NCBI GenBank assembly: GCA_023145615.1
Contig: JAGLDK010000027.1
Location: forward strand, 1-51,399
Source: Ichthyobacteriaceae bacterium
Lineage (GTDB): Bacteria > Bacteroidota > Bacteroidia > Flavobacteriales > JADGDT01
Length of the DNA: 51,399 bases
Reading direction: 5' to 3'
Under the pieces are notes generated by a model. That model was not told where the DNA came from, ran no database searches, and saw only the letters and a list, made by a program, of their open reading frames with translations. Position 1 is the stretch's first letter. Each line of letters begins with the position of its first letter. Both the position numbers and the translations under genes were made by a program. Below, in pieces: positions 26,213 to 35,894 of the stretch.

Positions 26213-27463
26213 TTACTCCATTAATTTTTCAAGTCTCACCCCTCTCGATCCTTTTATTAAAACCGTTGAATGAGTTATTTCATTAAATTCTCCACTCAAT
26301 ATTAAGTCTGATACATTTTTAAAATAACTTAATTTTTTATTGTTGATTTCCGGAAATTCCGAACCAATAAAAAACACTTTATCAATTTCCGATTCAATAA
26401 GTTTATCAACAACTTTTTTATGCTCGTTTACCGAATATTTACCAAGTTCCAACATATCACCTAAAACGGCAACTTTAGCATCGGCTTCAATTTGCTCTAA
26501 GTTTTCAATAGCCACTTTCATGCTCGATGGGTTGGCATTGTAAGCGTCCATTATAATAACATTATCATTTTTTTCAATAATCTGAGACCTATTATTTGTA
26601 GGTTCATAACCTTCAATTGCATCTTTAATTTGTGCCGTAGTTACGCCAAAATAATTACCAATAGTTATGGCAACTTTCATATTATGAAAATTATACTTAC
26701 CCGTAAGTTTCGATTTAATTAAAGTTCCATTGTAATTTATATTTACATACGGATTAGCTGTTTCGAAATACACATTATTTAACAGACTACTTTTTTTATT
26801 ATTTACAGTTTTTTCAACCTGAATTTCATCTTCGGTATTTACAAAAACAAGTCCACCAGTGCTTAATAAATAATTATATAACTCCGTTTTTGTTTTCACA
26901 ACCCCATTGAAACTACCAAAACCTTCAAGATGTGCCATTCCGAAATTAGTTATATAACCAAAATCAGGCATAGCAATTTTACACAAATCTGCAATTTCTC
27001 CAGGATGATTTGCCCCCATTTCAACAATTGCAATATCACAATCTGGAGTTATTGAAAGCAAAGTTAAAGGCACCCCAATATGATTATTTAAGTTTCCTTT
27101 AGTTGCAACAGTTTTAAACTTTTCGGAAAGCACCTGATAAATTAACTCCTTAGAAGTTGTTTTTCCGTTAGTACCTGTTATGCTAATAATATCGGTAGTA
27201 AGTTTTTTACGATGATAATTAGCAAACTTCTGCAAAAAATGTAAAACATCATCGGCATAAAAAGTTTTACCTTTTATATATGCACTTTTTTCATCAATAA
27301 CAGCTATTGAAGCTCCCATTTCTAAAGCCTTTTCAACAAAATTATTTCCGTTGAAATTATCTCCTTTCAATGCAAAATAAATACTTCCCTTTTCAATTGT
27401 TCTTGTGTCGGTTGATACTTTGTATGTTTTGCAATATTCCTCGTACAGATTTTCTATTGTCAT
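26213..27463 (-). CDS. murF: UDP-N-acetylmuramoyl-tripeptide:D-alanyl-D-alanine ligase
   Basis: A 416-aa Mur ligase that adds D-Ala-D-Ala to UDP-MurNAc-tripeptide with ATP. It has an N-terminal UDP-binding domain (STDTRTIEKGSIYFALKG), the central P-loop ITGTNGKTTSKE (97-103), the IVEMGANHPGEI and NFGMAHLEGFGS signatures, and a C-terminal ligase domain with DAYNANPSSM and VLGDMLELG. The lack of a carbamylated-Lys-like insertion and the EMGAN motif favour MurF over MurE. It lies 45 nt after DUF368 in the same direction and is probably co-transcribed with it. Confidence 0.95.
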   Translation of the reverse strand: MTIENLYEEYCKTYKVSTDTRTIEKGSIYFALKGDNFNGNNFVEKALEMGASIAVIDEKSAYIKGKTFYADDVLHFLQKFANYHRKKLTTDIISITGTNGKTTSKELIYQVLSEKFKTVATKGNLNNHIGVPLTLLSITPDCDIAIVEMGANHPGEIADLCKIAMPDFGYITNFGMAHLEGFGSFNGVVKTKTELYNYLLSTGGLVFVNTEDEIQVEKTVNNKKSSLLNNVYFETANPYVNINYNGTLIKSKLTGKYNFHNMKVAITIGNYFGVTTAQIKDAIEGYEPTNNRSQIIEKNDNVIIMDAYNANPSSMKVAIENLEQIEADAKVAVLGDMLELGKYSVNEHKKVVDKLIESEIDKVFFIGSEFPEINNKKLSYFKNVSDLILSGEFNEITHSTVLIKGSRGVRLEKLME

Positions 27464-27508
27464 AATTTGCTTGTAGACGTTATTGTTGCTGATGATGTAA
27501 TTGTAATA

Positions 27509-28477
27509 CTATTTTTCTTTAGGTTTCGACGAAAATTTTTCTAAAGAATAAATCAAACCAAACCCAATTAATATCAATATTAAAACCGATAACATTTTAG
27601 TATCACCATCAAAGTTACTCGGCAAAATACTTTCTTGAATAAAAGGAACAATTTTGCCGTGAGAGTTTACTCGTGTAGAAATAGTTTCTTTCCAAGGCCA
27701 AACTTTGTTTAACGATCCTATCATAAAACCAGTTAAAACTGCAAGTGTTGTGTTATGATAATGCTTAAACATCCAAGCCAAAACTCTAGAAAACAACAAC
27801 AATCCAATTACTGCACCAACTGCAAATATTCCTAATTTTGTACCCGACGAAATAATTAACTCGGTATTAGCAGTACTTAAACCTTCTAATAATCCGTTTA
27901 TTGAACCTAATATTGAAGTGTACGACCCTAAAAGCAACAAAATAAAAGCACCCGAAATACCAGGCAAAATCATTGCTATAATAGCTAATGAGCCAGAAAA
28001 CAAAACAAATAAATTACTGTCAGGGCTAGATGCAGGTTCGGCAATTGTAATATAGTACGATAAAATACTACCTAAAATCATTGCTATAACTACTCTTAAA
28101 TTCCATTCTTTTATTTGCTTTCCTATTAATAATATAGACGCAATAATTAATCCGAAGAAAAATGCCCACAACAAAACAGGCTTATTTTCAAGTAAATACA
28201 AAATTAATTTCGATAACGAAACTATACTTATGGCAATTCCTATACCTAAAGAAGCAAGAAAGTTACCGTTTATGTGTTTCCAAAAACCTTTAATATCTAA
28301 TTTAAATAACAACTTAAAAGCAGTTGCATCAATTGAATTTAACGAGTTAATAAATTCCTCGTAAATACCCGAAATAAAAGCAATTGTACCTCCCGAAACT
28401 CCAGGCACCACATCTGCCATTCCCATTGCCATACCCTTTAAGGATATAATAATGTACTGTAAAAAACTTCTCTGCAT
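27509..28477 (-). CDS. DUF368 membrane protein, polyprenyl-phosphate transporter type
   Basis: A 322-aa membrane protein with about nine helices. Two half-repeat signatures are visible: GMADVVPGVSGGTIAFISG near the N-terminus and MILPGISGAFILLLLG in the middle, both typical of DUF368. Members of this family (PopT) recycle undecaprenyl phosphate across the inner membrane; the neighbour murF fits a cell-wall role. The frame is open seven codons further, but the -7 element at 28500-28507 ends 2 nt from that ATG, so the next ATG (28477, MQRSFLQ) with a ~20-nt leader is preferred. Confidence 0.87.
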   Translation of the reverse strand: MQRSFLQYIIISLKGMAMGMADVVPGVSGGTIAFISGIYEEFINSLNSIDATAFKLLFKLDIKGFWKHINGNFLASLGIGIAISIVSLSKLILYLLENKPVLLWAFFFGLIIASILLIGKQIKEWNLRVVIAMILGSILSYYITIAEPASSPDSNLFVLFSGSLAIIAMILPGISGAFILLLLGSYTSILGSINGLLEGLSTANTELIISSGTKLGIFAVGAVIGLLLFSRVLAWMFKHYHNTTLAVLTGFMIGSLNKVWPWKETISTRVNSHGKIVPFIQESILPSNFDGDTKMLSVLILILIGFGLIYSLEKFSSKPKEK

Positions 28478-28499
28478 ATTATATATTTTTCTAATCAAG

Positions 28500-28530
28500 C
28501 AAATGTAAATGTATTTATATTAAGTACAAA
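28500..28530 (-). promoter_or_regulatory. Consensus promoter for DUF368-murF
   Basis: On the minus strand TTTG (28527-28530), exactly 19 nt, TACATTTG (28500-28507): a full match to the Bacteroidota consensus. It decides the DUF368 start codon. Confidence 0.82.
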
Positions 28531-28560
28531 TTTTACTACGATTTGATTATTGATACATCT

Positions 28561-28609
28561 AAAAAAAAACTTGAAAACAAAACATATATTAAGTTTCGTT
28601 TTCAAGTTT
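28561..28609 (-). terminator. Terminator after the YDG-repeat surface protein gene
   Basis: A 12-bp stem AAACTTGAAAAC (28567-28578) against GTTTTCAAGTTT (28598-28609), then nine T on the minus strand. Confidence 0.88.
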
Positions 28610-28650
28610 AATTTAGGTTAAAATCAATTTTAATTGAAAAACTACCTCAA

Positions 28651-31600
28651 CTATTTCTTAATTATTTTCTCAACAATTACAATACCATCTTCTTTTTTAA
28701 TAAAAACTATTAAAACACCATTAGTACAAGTTGAAACATCAACAAACACCTCATCGTTATTAGATTTAACTTCGGATAACAACATATTTTTAGAATCGAA
28801 TATTTTTATATCTAACATTTGTTGGTTGCTGTTTTTTACAACGAAACTATTTTTAGTTGGATTTGGATAAACCTCTAAAGCTCTAACTGTATTAACTTCG
28901 ACACTTAACATCGATTCATTTATAAATATACCGCTAGACATTGCACTTAAAATATCAGAAAATAACTCTACTTTATATTTTCCACTTTCGTTAGGCGAGT
29001 AACTACTTTCATTAGCTCCAGTAATCAACATTTCGTTTAAATACCATTTGTAGCTAAAATCACCCTCAACATCTACTCTTATTACACCAGCATTTTCTTC
29101 TACATCAAAAACAAAAACATCTTGAGTTTGAGAATAAGTACATTCATTTTCATCAATATAATTCCACTTAATTGAATAAACACCTGGAGTAGTAAATGAT
29201 AAAACATCATCTGTAAAAGCAACAACTTCTCCGTTATCGGCAGTTGGAAACTCTGTAATTTCTCCGCTTAATTGCATTATTACACTTGGTAAAGTTGGCA
29301 CATCGGGCACCGGGCTTACTCCTCTTATATCGAATGAACGAGTTGTTACAGTTGATGTATTACTAGTCATTCTTAATGAATATATTCCATCGGCTTTAGG
29401 TGTATATTCTAAACTGTTTGCTTTTCCAATTTCCTCTTCTCCAAAATACCATTGTAAATCGTAATCGCCGTAAACTAAAACTTGTATTACTCCTGATTGC
29501 TCGTAAATTTTATACACTATAATATCTTGTTCCTGAAACACAGCATTTTCAAAATTCCAAGTTACAGTATAAGTATCGGGTATATAATACGTTAATTTAT
29601 TAGTAGTTGTAGCTATTTTAGTTCCTCCATTTGCAGTTGGGAAATCTGTAATTGTATCTCTTACCTCCAACCACATATCACTTAAAACTTCAGTATCGGG
29701 TACTAATGGAGCTTCTACAATTGTTAAAATTCCAGACACATAAATAAAGCTGTAATTAATTGCAACACCACCCGAAATATCAATACTGTAATCTCCAATT
29801 GGGCTTAACGACGTAGCTATTGTTGATGCTGTTGGTAAAACCGAAAACGCTAACGAATCTTCTTCTCCAATAAAGCCATTATATCTAAAAGTTAAATCAG
29901 GTATAGTATCACCCTCTGCCATATTTTTATTATACGCAGTTGCAGTAATTTTCTTTTCTATAATATCGGCTTTTAAATCAGCAAAAGAATTAACGCTATA
30001 ATTACCCATATCGGCACCCGATAAAGTTAATCCTGTAATTATAATTTCAATATCCATTCCCGAATTTTTATCGGCAAACCTAGCTTCCTGATTTTCATCA
30101 TCAATACTAACTTCATCACCTTCAATTACACCTTCAAAATCATCTCCCTTAATTACAACATCTGTTGTGCCATCGTAAACCTTATCAAAGGCTATTAAAT
30201 TTTCAATTATAATTGATTTTTTAGTAATATCGGCTACAACATCATTAGGTTGATTTACATTGTAATTAGTAGCCCCCGATCCGTAAATTGTATATCCTGA
30301 TATTATAACAGCTATACCTGTTCCTACATTTTTATCAACAAACATTGCAGTTACCGATGTTGTATCTAAACTAACTGTATCTAACGGCAATACACCACTT
30401 AAAATTCCTCCACTAATTTCAGCATCTTTTGTTCCATCATAAACTTTATTTGCGGCATCTACATTAACTACATAAATAGGTTTTGCAGTAATATTTGCAG
30501 TAATATTAGTTGGTTGAGTAAACTGATAATTACCTGCATCTGTTCCACTTAAAACAATTCCGGTAACGGTAACCGCTATATTTACACCTACATTTTTAGT
30601 AGCAAATGCTATTACAGCAACATCTGTATTAATATTAACAACATCTCCCGCAATTACTCCACTAATTTGTCCTCCTGTTAATTCGGCATCGGTTGTGCCA
30701 TCGTAAACTTTATTTGATACTATATTATTACCCGTAATTGTAATTGATTTTTGTGTAATATTAGCCATTAACCCCGATGGTGAAACTACACTATAGTTAC
30801 CACTATCAGTTCCGATTAAAGCAAAATAAGTAATTGTAATTGCCTTATTTACTCCAATATTTTTATCTGCAAATGATGCATTACATTCTCCTGTATTTAC
30901 ACTAACATTATCTCCTTCTATAACTCCGTTTAATGTTCCTCCTAAAATATCGGCTTCTGTTGTAGCATCGTAAACTTTATTTGTTGCAGTTACTCCGGTT
31001 ATTGATAATTCTTTTTTGGTAATACTAGCTGTGGTAGTTACTTGTAACGAAACCGTATAGTTTCCGGCATCGACACCACTTAACGATAAATCAGAAAAAG
31101 TAATTATTTTATTAACCCCAACATTTTTATCCGAAAACGAAGCACTCGATCCTTCCGAATCTAAAACAACAACATCTCCTACCAATAATCCACTAAGAGT
31201 TCCTCCTGTAAACGATGCATTAGTTGTTCCATCATAAACCTTATTATTAACTGTAACTCCAGTTAGTATAAGTGTTTTTCCTGTAATATCGGCAACAAGT
31301 CCAGTTGGTTGATATATTTTGTAATTATCTCCATCATCTCCACTTAAAGAAACTCCAGTTACAGTTACAACTTTATCATTACCTATACTTTCATCGGCAA
31401 ATAATGCAATTGCTTCGTCAAAAGACACACTAACATCATCGTTTAATAATACACCATTTAAGTTTCCTCCAATTAAAGTGGCAACATTAGTTCCGTCGTA
31501 AACTTTATCACTTACCTCAATTCCTGTTATTGAAAGTTGTTTTTGTGTTATATCAGCAAATGATACAGTTGGAGATGAAATAAAATAATTACCATCATCG

Positions 31601-33483
31601 GCACCACTTAAGGTTAACCCAGTAATAGTAACCGTTTTTTCTGTACCTACATTTTTATCATCAAATGTAGCTTCACCTTCTTCCGATTCTAAAATTACAA
31701 CATCATCATTAACAACTCCATTTAGCACTCCTCCGCTAAAAGTTGAAGCGGTTGTGGCATCATAATTTTTATCATAAACCGTTATACCTGTTACTGTAAG
31801 TGCTTTTGCTACAACAGTTAATTGCTGAGAAACTTCAATTGCAGAAGAGTAATTTTCGTTACCCGATTGATTGGCATTTATAGTACAAGTACCTACTCCT
31901 ACTATATGTAAACTTCCGCTAATAATTGTTGCTACGTTAGTATTGCTACTACTGTATTCAATATTTAAACCCACAGTTGTACTTGCTGTTAGTTCAATAT
32001 CATCATCGCCATAAGTTGCGTTGCTAAGCGGATTAAATGTTATGGTTTGTGCAGCAGCAACGGTTTCTACTTTTAAAGTAAAATTATATGTAGTTTCATC
32101 GGTATCGTTACTTGTAAGAGATATTTCTGCCGTTTCAACTCCTTTTGAACTTGGGCTGAACCTAACAACAAAAGTAACAGTATGGTTGGGTAAAATTAAT
32201 CCTGGCAATGGTTGTGTTGATATTGTAAAACCCGACGAACCACTAACCGAAACTACTCCATTTCCTGAATCGTTTAAAATTAAACTTTCGTTACCTGTAT
32301 TAGCTATTGTAAATGTTTTTTCTATATACGAATCATCTACTCCTACTAAGCCAAAATTTGTATTATCCGAAACATCAGGCGTATTATCTCCATCTAAAAT
32401 TTCAATTCCATTTCCTGTAATTTTAATTTCAGGAACTAAATTTGCAAATACATTACTTTTAAACATTGTTAAATAACCATCGTAATCTCCTACAACTAAA
32501 TCAACATCTCCATCATTCTCTAAATCAGTAAAAATTGGCATTGAATTATCTCCTATATCTATTTGGCTACCTCCTGCCTCTAACATAGTTGGTGCAGAAA
32601 AACTATTATCGGCAGTTCCTTTATAAGCTCTTAATTTTCCGTTTTTACTACCAACAACTAAATCTAAATATCCATCGTCATCAATATGTGTAAATGTAGG
32701 ACTTGAATGTTCAGGAATTTTTATATCAATACCTCCTACCATTTCAAGTGTATCAGCTGTATTGTAGCTATGATCGGCATTTCCTGTAAACACTAATAAA
32801 TAACCACTGTAACTACCTACAACTAAATCTGTAATTTCGTCTCCATTAACATCCTGAAAAACTGGCACCGAATTAGTAACAACATCAATAGCTATTCCGT
32901 CTATTGTTTGCATTTCAACTCCATCGTCAAATGTTGTACCATTATTATTAAACACTTTTATACGCCCACCCGATTCTCCAATAATCAAGTCAACATCAGA
33001 GTCGTAATCTATATCAAAAAATACAGGTGTAGATTTTAATCCTGAATTTCCAGAACCTGTTTGTAAAATATAAGGAGCATCGAAATAAACATCACCATTA
33101 CCATTATAAACAGATAAACCTCCGAATGATTCTCCAACAATTAAATCTAAATTTCCATCTTTATTTATATCAAAAAAAGTTGGTGCCGAATTTCCACCTA
33201 CATCAATAATATTATAGCTATCAGAATTAATCTTATACTGCATTTTAACACCCGTATCTAAAGTTTGAGAAAAGGCTGATATAGTAAAGAGTAAAAGCAC
33301 TAAAGATGTGCTTAATGTTTTATGTAAAGTTTTGCTAAAAATTATACTGAAAGGACTTTGTAAAAATATATTTTGATGAGATATTTTTTCATGGCTAAAG
33401 TTTTCTTTATCCTGATTTATTAATTTATCAAAAGATATATTTAAAAGCAGTGTTCTAAATATGTTAACAAGCTTATTTTTCAT
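28651..33483 (-). CDS. Large T9SS-sorted surface protein with FG-GAP and seven YDG repeats
   Basis: A 1,610-aa secreted protein. The order is: an N-terminal ~55-residue extension, a signal core (STSLVLLLFTISAFSQ), FG-GAP/VCBS-like beta-propeller repeats with DINKDGNLDLIVGE-type Ca sites (about 95-345), a choice-of-anchor-D domain (365-480), an Ig-like domain, seven tandem ~88-residue YDG modules (561-1178; KVYDGT...GGxLxGV...DKNVG...LSGxDxGNY...ADITxK), an MBG module (1178-1270), two Ig/PKD-like modules, and a T9SS type A sorting domain starting VYPNPTKNSF (1538 to end). It is probably a cell-surface or released adhesin exported by the T9SS. Start M22 of the open frame is chosen because the earlier ATG gives an unlikely leader. 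Confidence 0.88.
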   Translation of the reverse strand: MKNKLVNIFRTLLLNISFDKLINQDKENFSHEKISHQNIFLQSPFSIIFSKTLHKTLSTSLVLLLFTISAFSQTLDTGVKMQYKINSDSYNIIDVGGNSAPTFFDINKDGNLDLIVGESFGGLSVYNGNGDVYFDAPYILQTGSGNSGLKSTPVFFDIDYDSDVDLIIGESGGRIKVFNNNGTTFDDGVEMQTIDGIAIDVVTNSVPVFQDVNGDEITDLVVGSYSGYLLVFTGNADHSYNTADTLEMVGGIDIKIPEHSSPTFTHIDDDGYLDLVVGSKNGKLRAYKGTADNSFSAPTMLEAGGSQIDIGDNSMPIFTDLENDGDVDLVVGDYDGYLTMFKSNVFANLVPEIKITGNGIEILDGDNTPDVSDNTNFGLVGVDDSYIEKTFTIANTGNESLILNDSGNGVVSVSGSSGFTISTQPLPGLILPNHTVTFVVRFSPSSKGVETAEISLTSNDTDETTYNFTLKVETVAAAQTITFNPLSNATYGDDDIELTASTTVGLNIEYSSSNTNVATIISGSLHIVGVGTCTINANQSGNENYSSAIEVSQQLTVVAKALTVTGITVYDKNYDATTASTFSGGVLNGVVNDDVVILESEEGEATFDDKNVGTEKTVTITGLTLSGADDGNYFISSPTVSFADITQKQLSITGIEVSDKVYDGTNVATLIGGNLNGVLLNDDVSVSFDEAIALFADESIGNDKVVTVTGVSLSGDDGDNYKIYQPTGLVADITGKTLILTGVTVNNKVYDGTTNASFTGGTLSGLLVGDVVVLDSEGSSASFSDKNVGVNKIITFSDLSLSGVDAGNYTVSLQVTTTASITKKELSITGVTATNKVYDATTEADILGGTLNGVIEGDNVSVNTGECNASFADKNIGVNKAITITYFALIGTDSGNYSVVSPSGLMANITQKSITITGNNIVSNKVYDGTTDAELTGGQISGVIAGDVVNINTDVAVIAFATKNVGVNIAVTVTGIVLSGTDAGNYQFTQPTNITANITAKPIYVVNVDAANKVYDGTKDAEISGGILSGVLPLDTVSLDTTSVTAMFVDKNVGTGIAVIISGYTIYGSGATNYNVNQPNDVVADITKKSIIIENLIAFDKVYDGTTDVVIKGDDFEGVIEGDEVSIDDENQEARFADKNSGMDIEIIITGLTLSGADMGNYSVNSFADLKADIIEKKITATAYNKNMAEGDTIPDLTFRYNGFIGEEDSLAFSVLPTASTIATSLSPIGDYSIDISGGVAINYSFIYVSGILTIVEAPLVPDTEVLSDMWLEVRDTITDFPTANGGTKIATTTNKLTYYIPDTYTVTWNFENAVFQEQDIIVYKIYEQSGVIQVLVYGDYDLQWYFGEEEIGKANSLEYTPKADGIYSLRMTSNTSTVTTRSFDIRGVSPVPDVPTLPSVIMQLSGEITEFPTADNGEVVAFTDDVLSFTTPGVYSIKWNYIDENECTYSQTQDVFVFDVEENAGVIRVDVEGDFSYKWYLNEMLITGANESSYSPNESGKYKVELFSDILSAMSSGIFINESMLSVEVNTVRALEVYPNPTKNSFVVKNSNQQMLDIKIFDSKNMLLSEVKSNNDEVFVDVSTCTNGVLIVFIKKEDGIVIVEKIIKK

Positions 33484-33829
33484 AATACTATTTTGGGTAG
33501 GGTTATACGTATTTATGTAGTGCATTAACAATAATGCCTGAAACAATTATAAATTGAAATATGTATTTAACAATTACACAACTGTAACACTTATTAAATA
33601 TAATAAAATTACACAACAATATAGTACAATATACTCATTATCAAGTTATAATGCTTTTAACTACATATTTAAATATAAATTAAAACACATAAACAAAGGT
33701 ATTAATAAGCCTTAAAAAGCCCCAAACAACGCACTATCATAAAGAATAGTGATTATTATCAGTTTCCAAAATAATAATAAGCCATACATTTAGAATAACT
33801 AAAAATCAAATCAACTAACAAATTTATTC
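33484..33829. other. Divergent region between the YDG-repeat gene and gltA
   Basis: About 345 bp without an ORF. On the minus strand TACCTTTG (33694-33701) with TTTG (33723-33726) is a promoter-like pair with a long 21-nt spacer, about 210 nt ahead of the surface protein. A small hairpin CACTAT/ATAGTG lies near 33732-33751. No plus-strand consensus promoter for gltA is clear. Confidence 0.4.
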
Positions 33830-35131
33830 ATGCAAGAAAAAGCAATATTATCGGTAAACGGACAAGAAATTGAATTACCGATTGTTCAGGGTACAGAAAA
33901 CGAAATAGCTGTTGATATTTCAAAATTAAGAGCACAAACAGGTGTTGTAACAATTGATAGAGGTTATAAAAATACTGGTGCTACTTTTAGTGGAATTACT
34001 TTTTTAGATGGAGAGAAAGGCATATTAAGATACAGAGGTTACAGTATTGAAGACTTAACTAACAAGGGTGATTTTTTAGAAGTTGTTTATTTGTTATTAT
34101 TCGGAGAACTTCCTAATGAAGAGCAATACAGTAAATTCTTTAAGGATATAAAAGATCAAGAAATTGTTCATGAAAGATTGAAGAAAATTTCGGATGAATT
34201 TCCTTCAGGAGCTCATCCAATGGGAGTTTTATCGTCTTTAGTAAGTGCATTAACAGCATTTCACCCAAATACTTTAAAGCCACATGCATCAGAAGAAGAG
34301 GCTTACCTTTATATGGTAAAACTTATTGCTAAACTGCCTACTATTGCAGCTTGGACTTACAGAAAGCACATTGGTAGACCTGCAAATTATCCATGTAGAA
34401 GCTTAGATTATACATCTAACTTTTTGTACATGCTTAATAAGATGCCAAATAACGAGTACACTCCTAATCCAATAGCATCAAAGGCACTTAATCAGTTATT
34501 AATTCTTCATGCCGATCACGAGCAAAACTGTTCTACATCAACTGTACGTATGGTAGGTTCGTCAAATGCAAGTTTATATGCTTCAATTTCGGCAGGTATT
34601 AATGCTCTTTGGGGTCCATTACACGGTGGTGCAAATCAGGCTGTAATTGAAATGCTTGAAAGTATTAAAGAAGATGGTGGTGATGTTGATAAGTTTATTG
34701 CTAAAGCAAAAGATAAAAACGATCCTTTCCGTTTAATGGGATTCGGACACAGAGTTTACAAAAACTTCGATCCTAGAGCAAAACTAATTAAGCAATCGGC
34801 AGATGATGTTTTATCTCAATTAGGAATTAAAGATCCTGTATTAGATATTGCTAAAAAACTAGAAGAAACTGCTCTTAGCGATCCTTATTTTATCGACAGA
34901 AAATTATTCCCTAATGTTGATTTCTACTCTGGTATTATTTACAGAGCGCTTGGAATCCCTACCGAAATGTTTACTGTAATGTTTGCAATAGGACGTTTAC
35001 CAGGTTGGATTGCTCAATGGAAAGAAATGAGAGAAACTGTTGAACCTATTGGAAGACCACGTCAGATTTATACAGGAGAAGTTGCACGTGATTTTGTAGA
35101 GATTAAAGAAAGAGATTTAGTAGCTCAATAA
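33830..35131 (+). CDS. gltA: Citrate synthase
   Basis: A 433-aa type II (hexameric, proteobacterial-like) citrate synthase that condenses acetyl-CoA and oxaloacetate. Catalytic residues align with E. coli H264, H305 and D362: H265 in GPLHGGANQ, H307 in MGFGHRVYKN and D364 in VDFYSG. The N-terminal domain present in type II enzymes (TFLDGEKGILRYRGYSIEDL) is complete. It is a single gene closed by the terminator at 35165-35206; no TCA-cycle neighbours. Confidence 0.96.
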   Translation: MQEKAILSVNGQEIELPIVQGTENEIAVDISKLRAQTGVVTIDRGYKNTGATFSGITFLDGEKGILRYRGYSIEDLTNKGDFLEVVYLLLFGELPNEEQYSKFFKDIKDQEIVHERLKKISDEFPSGAHPMGVLSSLVSALTAFHPNTLKPHASEEEAYLYMVKLIAKLPTIAAWTYRKHIGRPANYPCRSLDYTSNFLYMLNKMPNNEYTPNPIASKALNQLLILHADHEQNCSTSTVRMVGSSNASLYASISAGINALWGPLHGGANQAVIEMLESIKEDGGDVDKFIAKAKDKNDPFRLMGFGHRVYKNFDPRAKLIKQSADDVLSQLGIKDPVLDIAKKLEETALSDPYFIDRKLFPNVDFYSGIIYRALGIPTEMFTVMFAIGRLPGWIAQWKEMRETVEPIGRPRQIYTGEVARDFVEIKERDLVAQ

Positions 35132-35164
35132 TATACTACTATAAAAATGTAAGTTAAGTGTGAT

Positions 35165-35206
35165 AAAAGGCTGTTTGGGATTTATTTTCAAACAGCCTTT
35201 TTATTT
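35165..35206 (+). terminator. Terminator after gltA
   Basis: A 13-bp perfect stem AAAAGGCTGTTTG (35165-35177) with CAAACAGCCTTTT (35189-35201) and a T-rich tail. Confidence 0.92.
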
Positions 35207-35263
35207 TTTAATCTAAAAGTTAGTAAATTAACAATTGAATATTAAATAGTTAACTATTTAAAA

Positions 35264-35755
35264 CTACCTATCGCCAAGTTCAATAACCTCTAAGTTTTTT
35301 ATTTCTGATTTAATAATTTCGAAACGCAACATTGTTCTTTTATGATGAAACCCTTTTCTACCAATAGCTCCGGGGTTCATATGTAAAAGTCCTAATTTAT
35401 TATCGTTCATTACTTTTAAAATATGAGAATGACCACTAATAAAAAGCCTTGGCGGATTATTAGTTATTTCTTTTCTTATATCGAAAGCATAATTACCCGG
35501 ATAACCTCCAATATGAGTTATCCAAACATCTACTCCATCAACAATAAATCGGTTGTGCAATGGAAATTCAGATCTAACATCAGTACCATCAATATTTCCA
35601 TAAACACCTTTCAAAGGTTTTAACTCCTTAATTTTATCGGTTACCGCAACCGTACCAATATCTCCTGCATGCCAAACCTCATCAACAGTATTTATATATT
35701 TAATCATAACATCATCAATACATCCATGAGTGTCGGACATTAAAAGTATTTTCAT
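35264..35755 (-). CDS. YfcE/MJ0936-type metallophosphoesterase
   Basis: A 163-aa calcineurin-like phosphoesterase of the small YfcE class. Metal and catalytic residues are D8 and H10 (MSDTHG), D32 (AGDIG), N54 (GNID), H81 (THIGG), H109 and H111 (SGHSH). Such enzymes hydrolyse phosphodiesters in vitro; physiological substrates are mostly unknown. It lies 139 nt after the aminotransferase gene in the same direction, with a short direct repeat in between. Confidence 0.9.
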   Translation of the reverse strand: MKILLMSDTHGCIDDVMIKYINTVDEVWHAGDIGTVAVTDKIKELKPLKGVYGNIDGTDVRSEFPLHNRFIVDGVDVWITHIGGYPGNYAFDIRKEITNNPPRLFISGHSHILKVMNDNKLGLLHMNPGAIGRKGFHHKRTMLRFEIIKSEIKNLEVIELGDR

Positions 35756-35845
35756 ATCTTAATTTTTAATATTATTGATAGCAAATTACGTAAATAGTTG
35801 TTGATTATTGGTTATAAATTAACTGATAACAACCTTTAAATTGAT

Positions 35846-35871
35846 AATTGCACATTGACAATTGCACATTG
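35846..35871. repeat. Short tandem repeat, two 12-nt units
   Basis: AATTGCACATTG occurs at 35846-35857 and again at 35860-35871 (14-nt period), preceded by a degenerate unit, with a GCTAA/TTAGC hairpin just after. It resembles the AT-rich intergenic repeats common in Bacteroidota. Confidence 0.6.
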
Positions 35872-35894
35872 CTAATTTAAAAGTTAGCAGTTAA

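Noticed and set aside
32021-32476. 151-codon plus-strand ORF inside the YDG-repeat protein
   Set aside because: Antisense to a clear multi-domain gene; repetitive low-complexity translation reflects the opposite strand.
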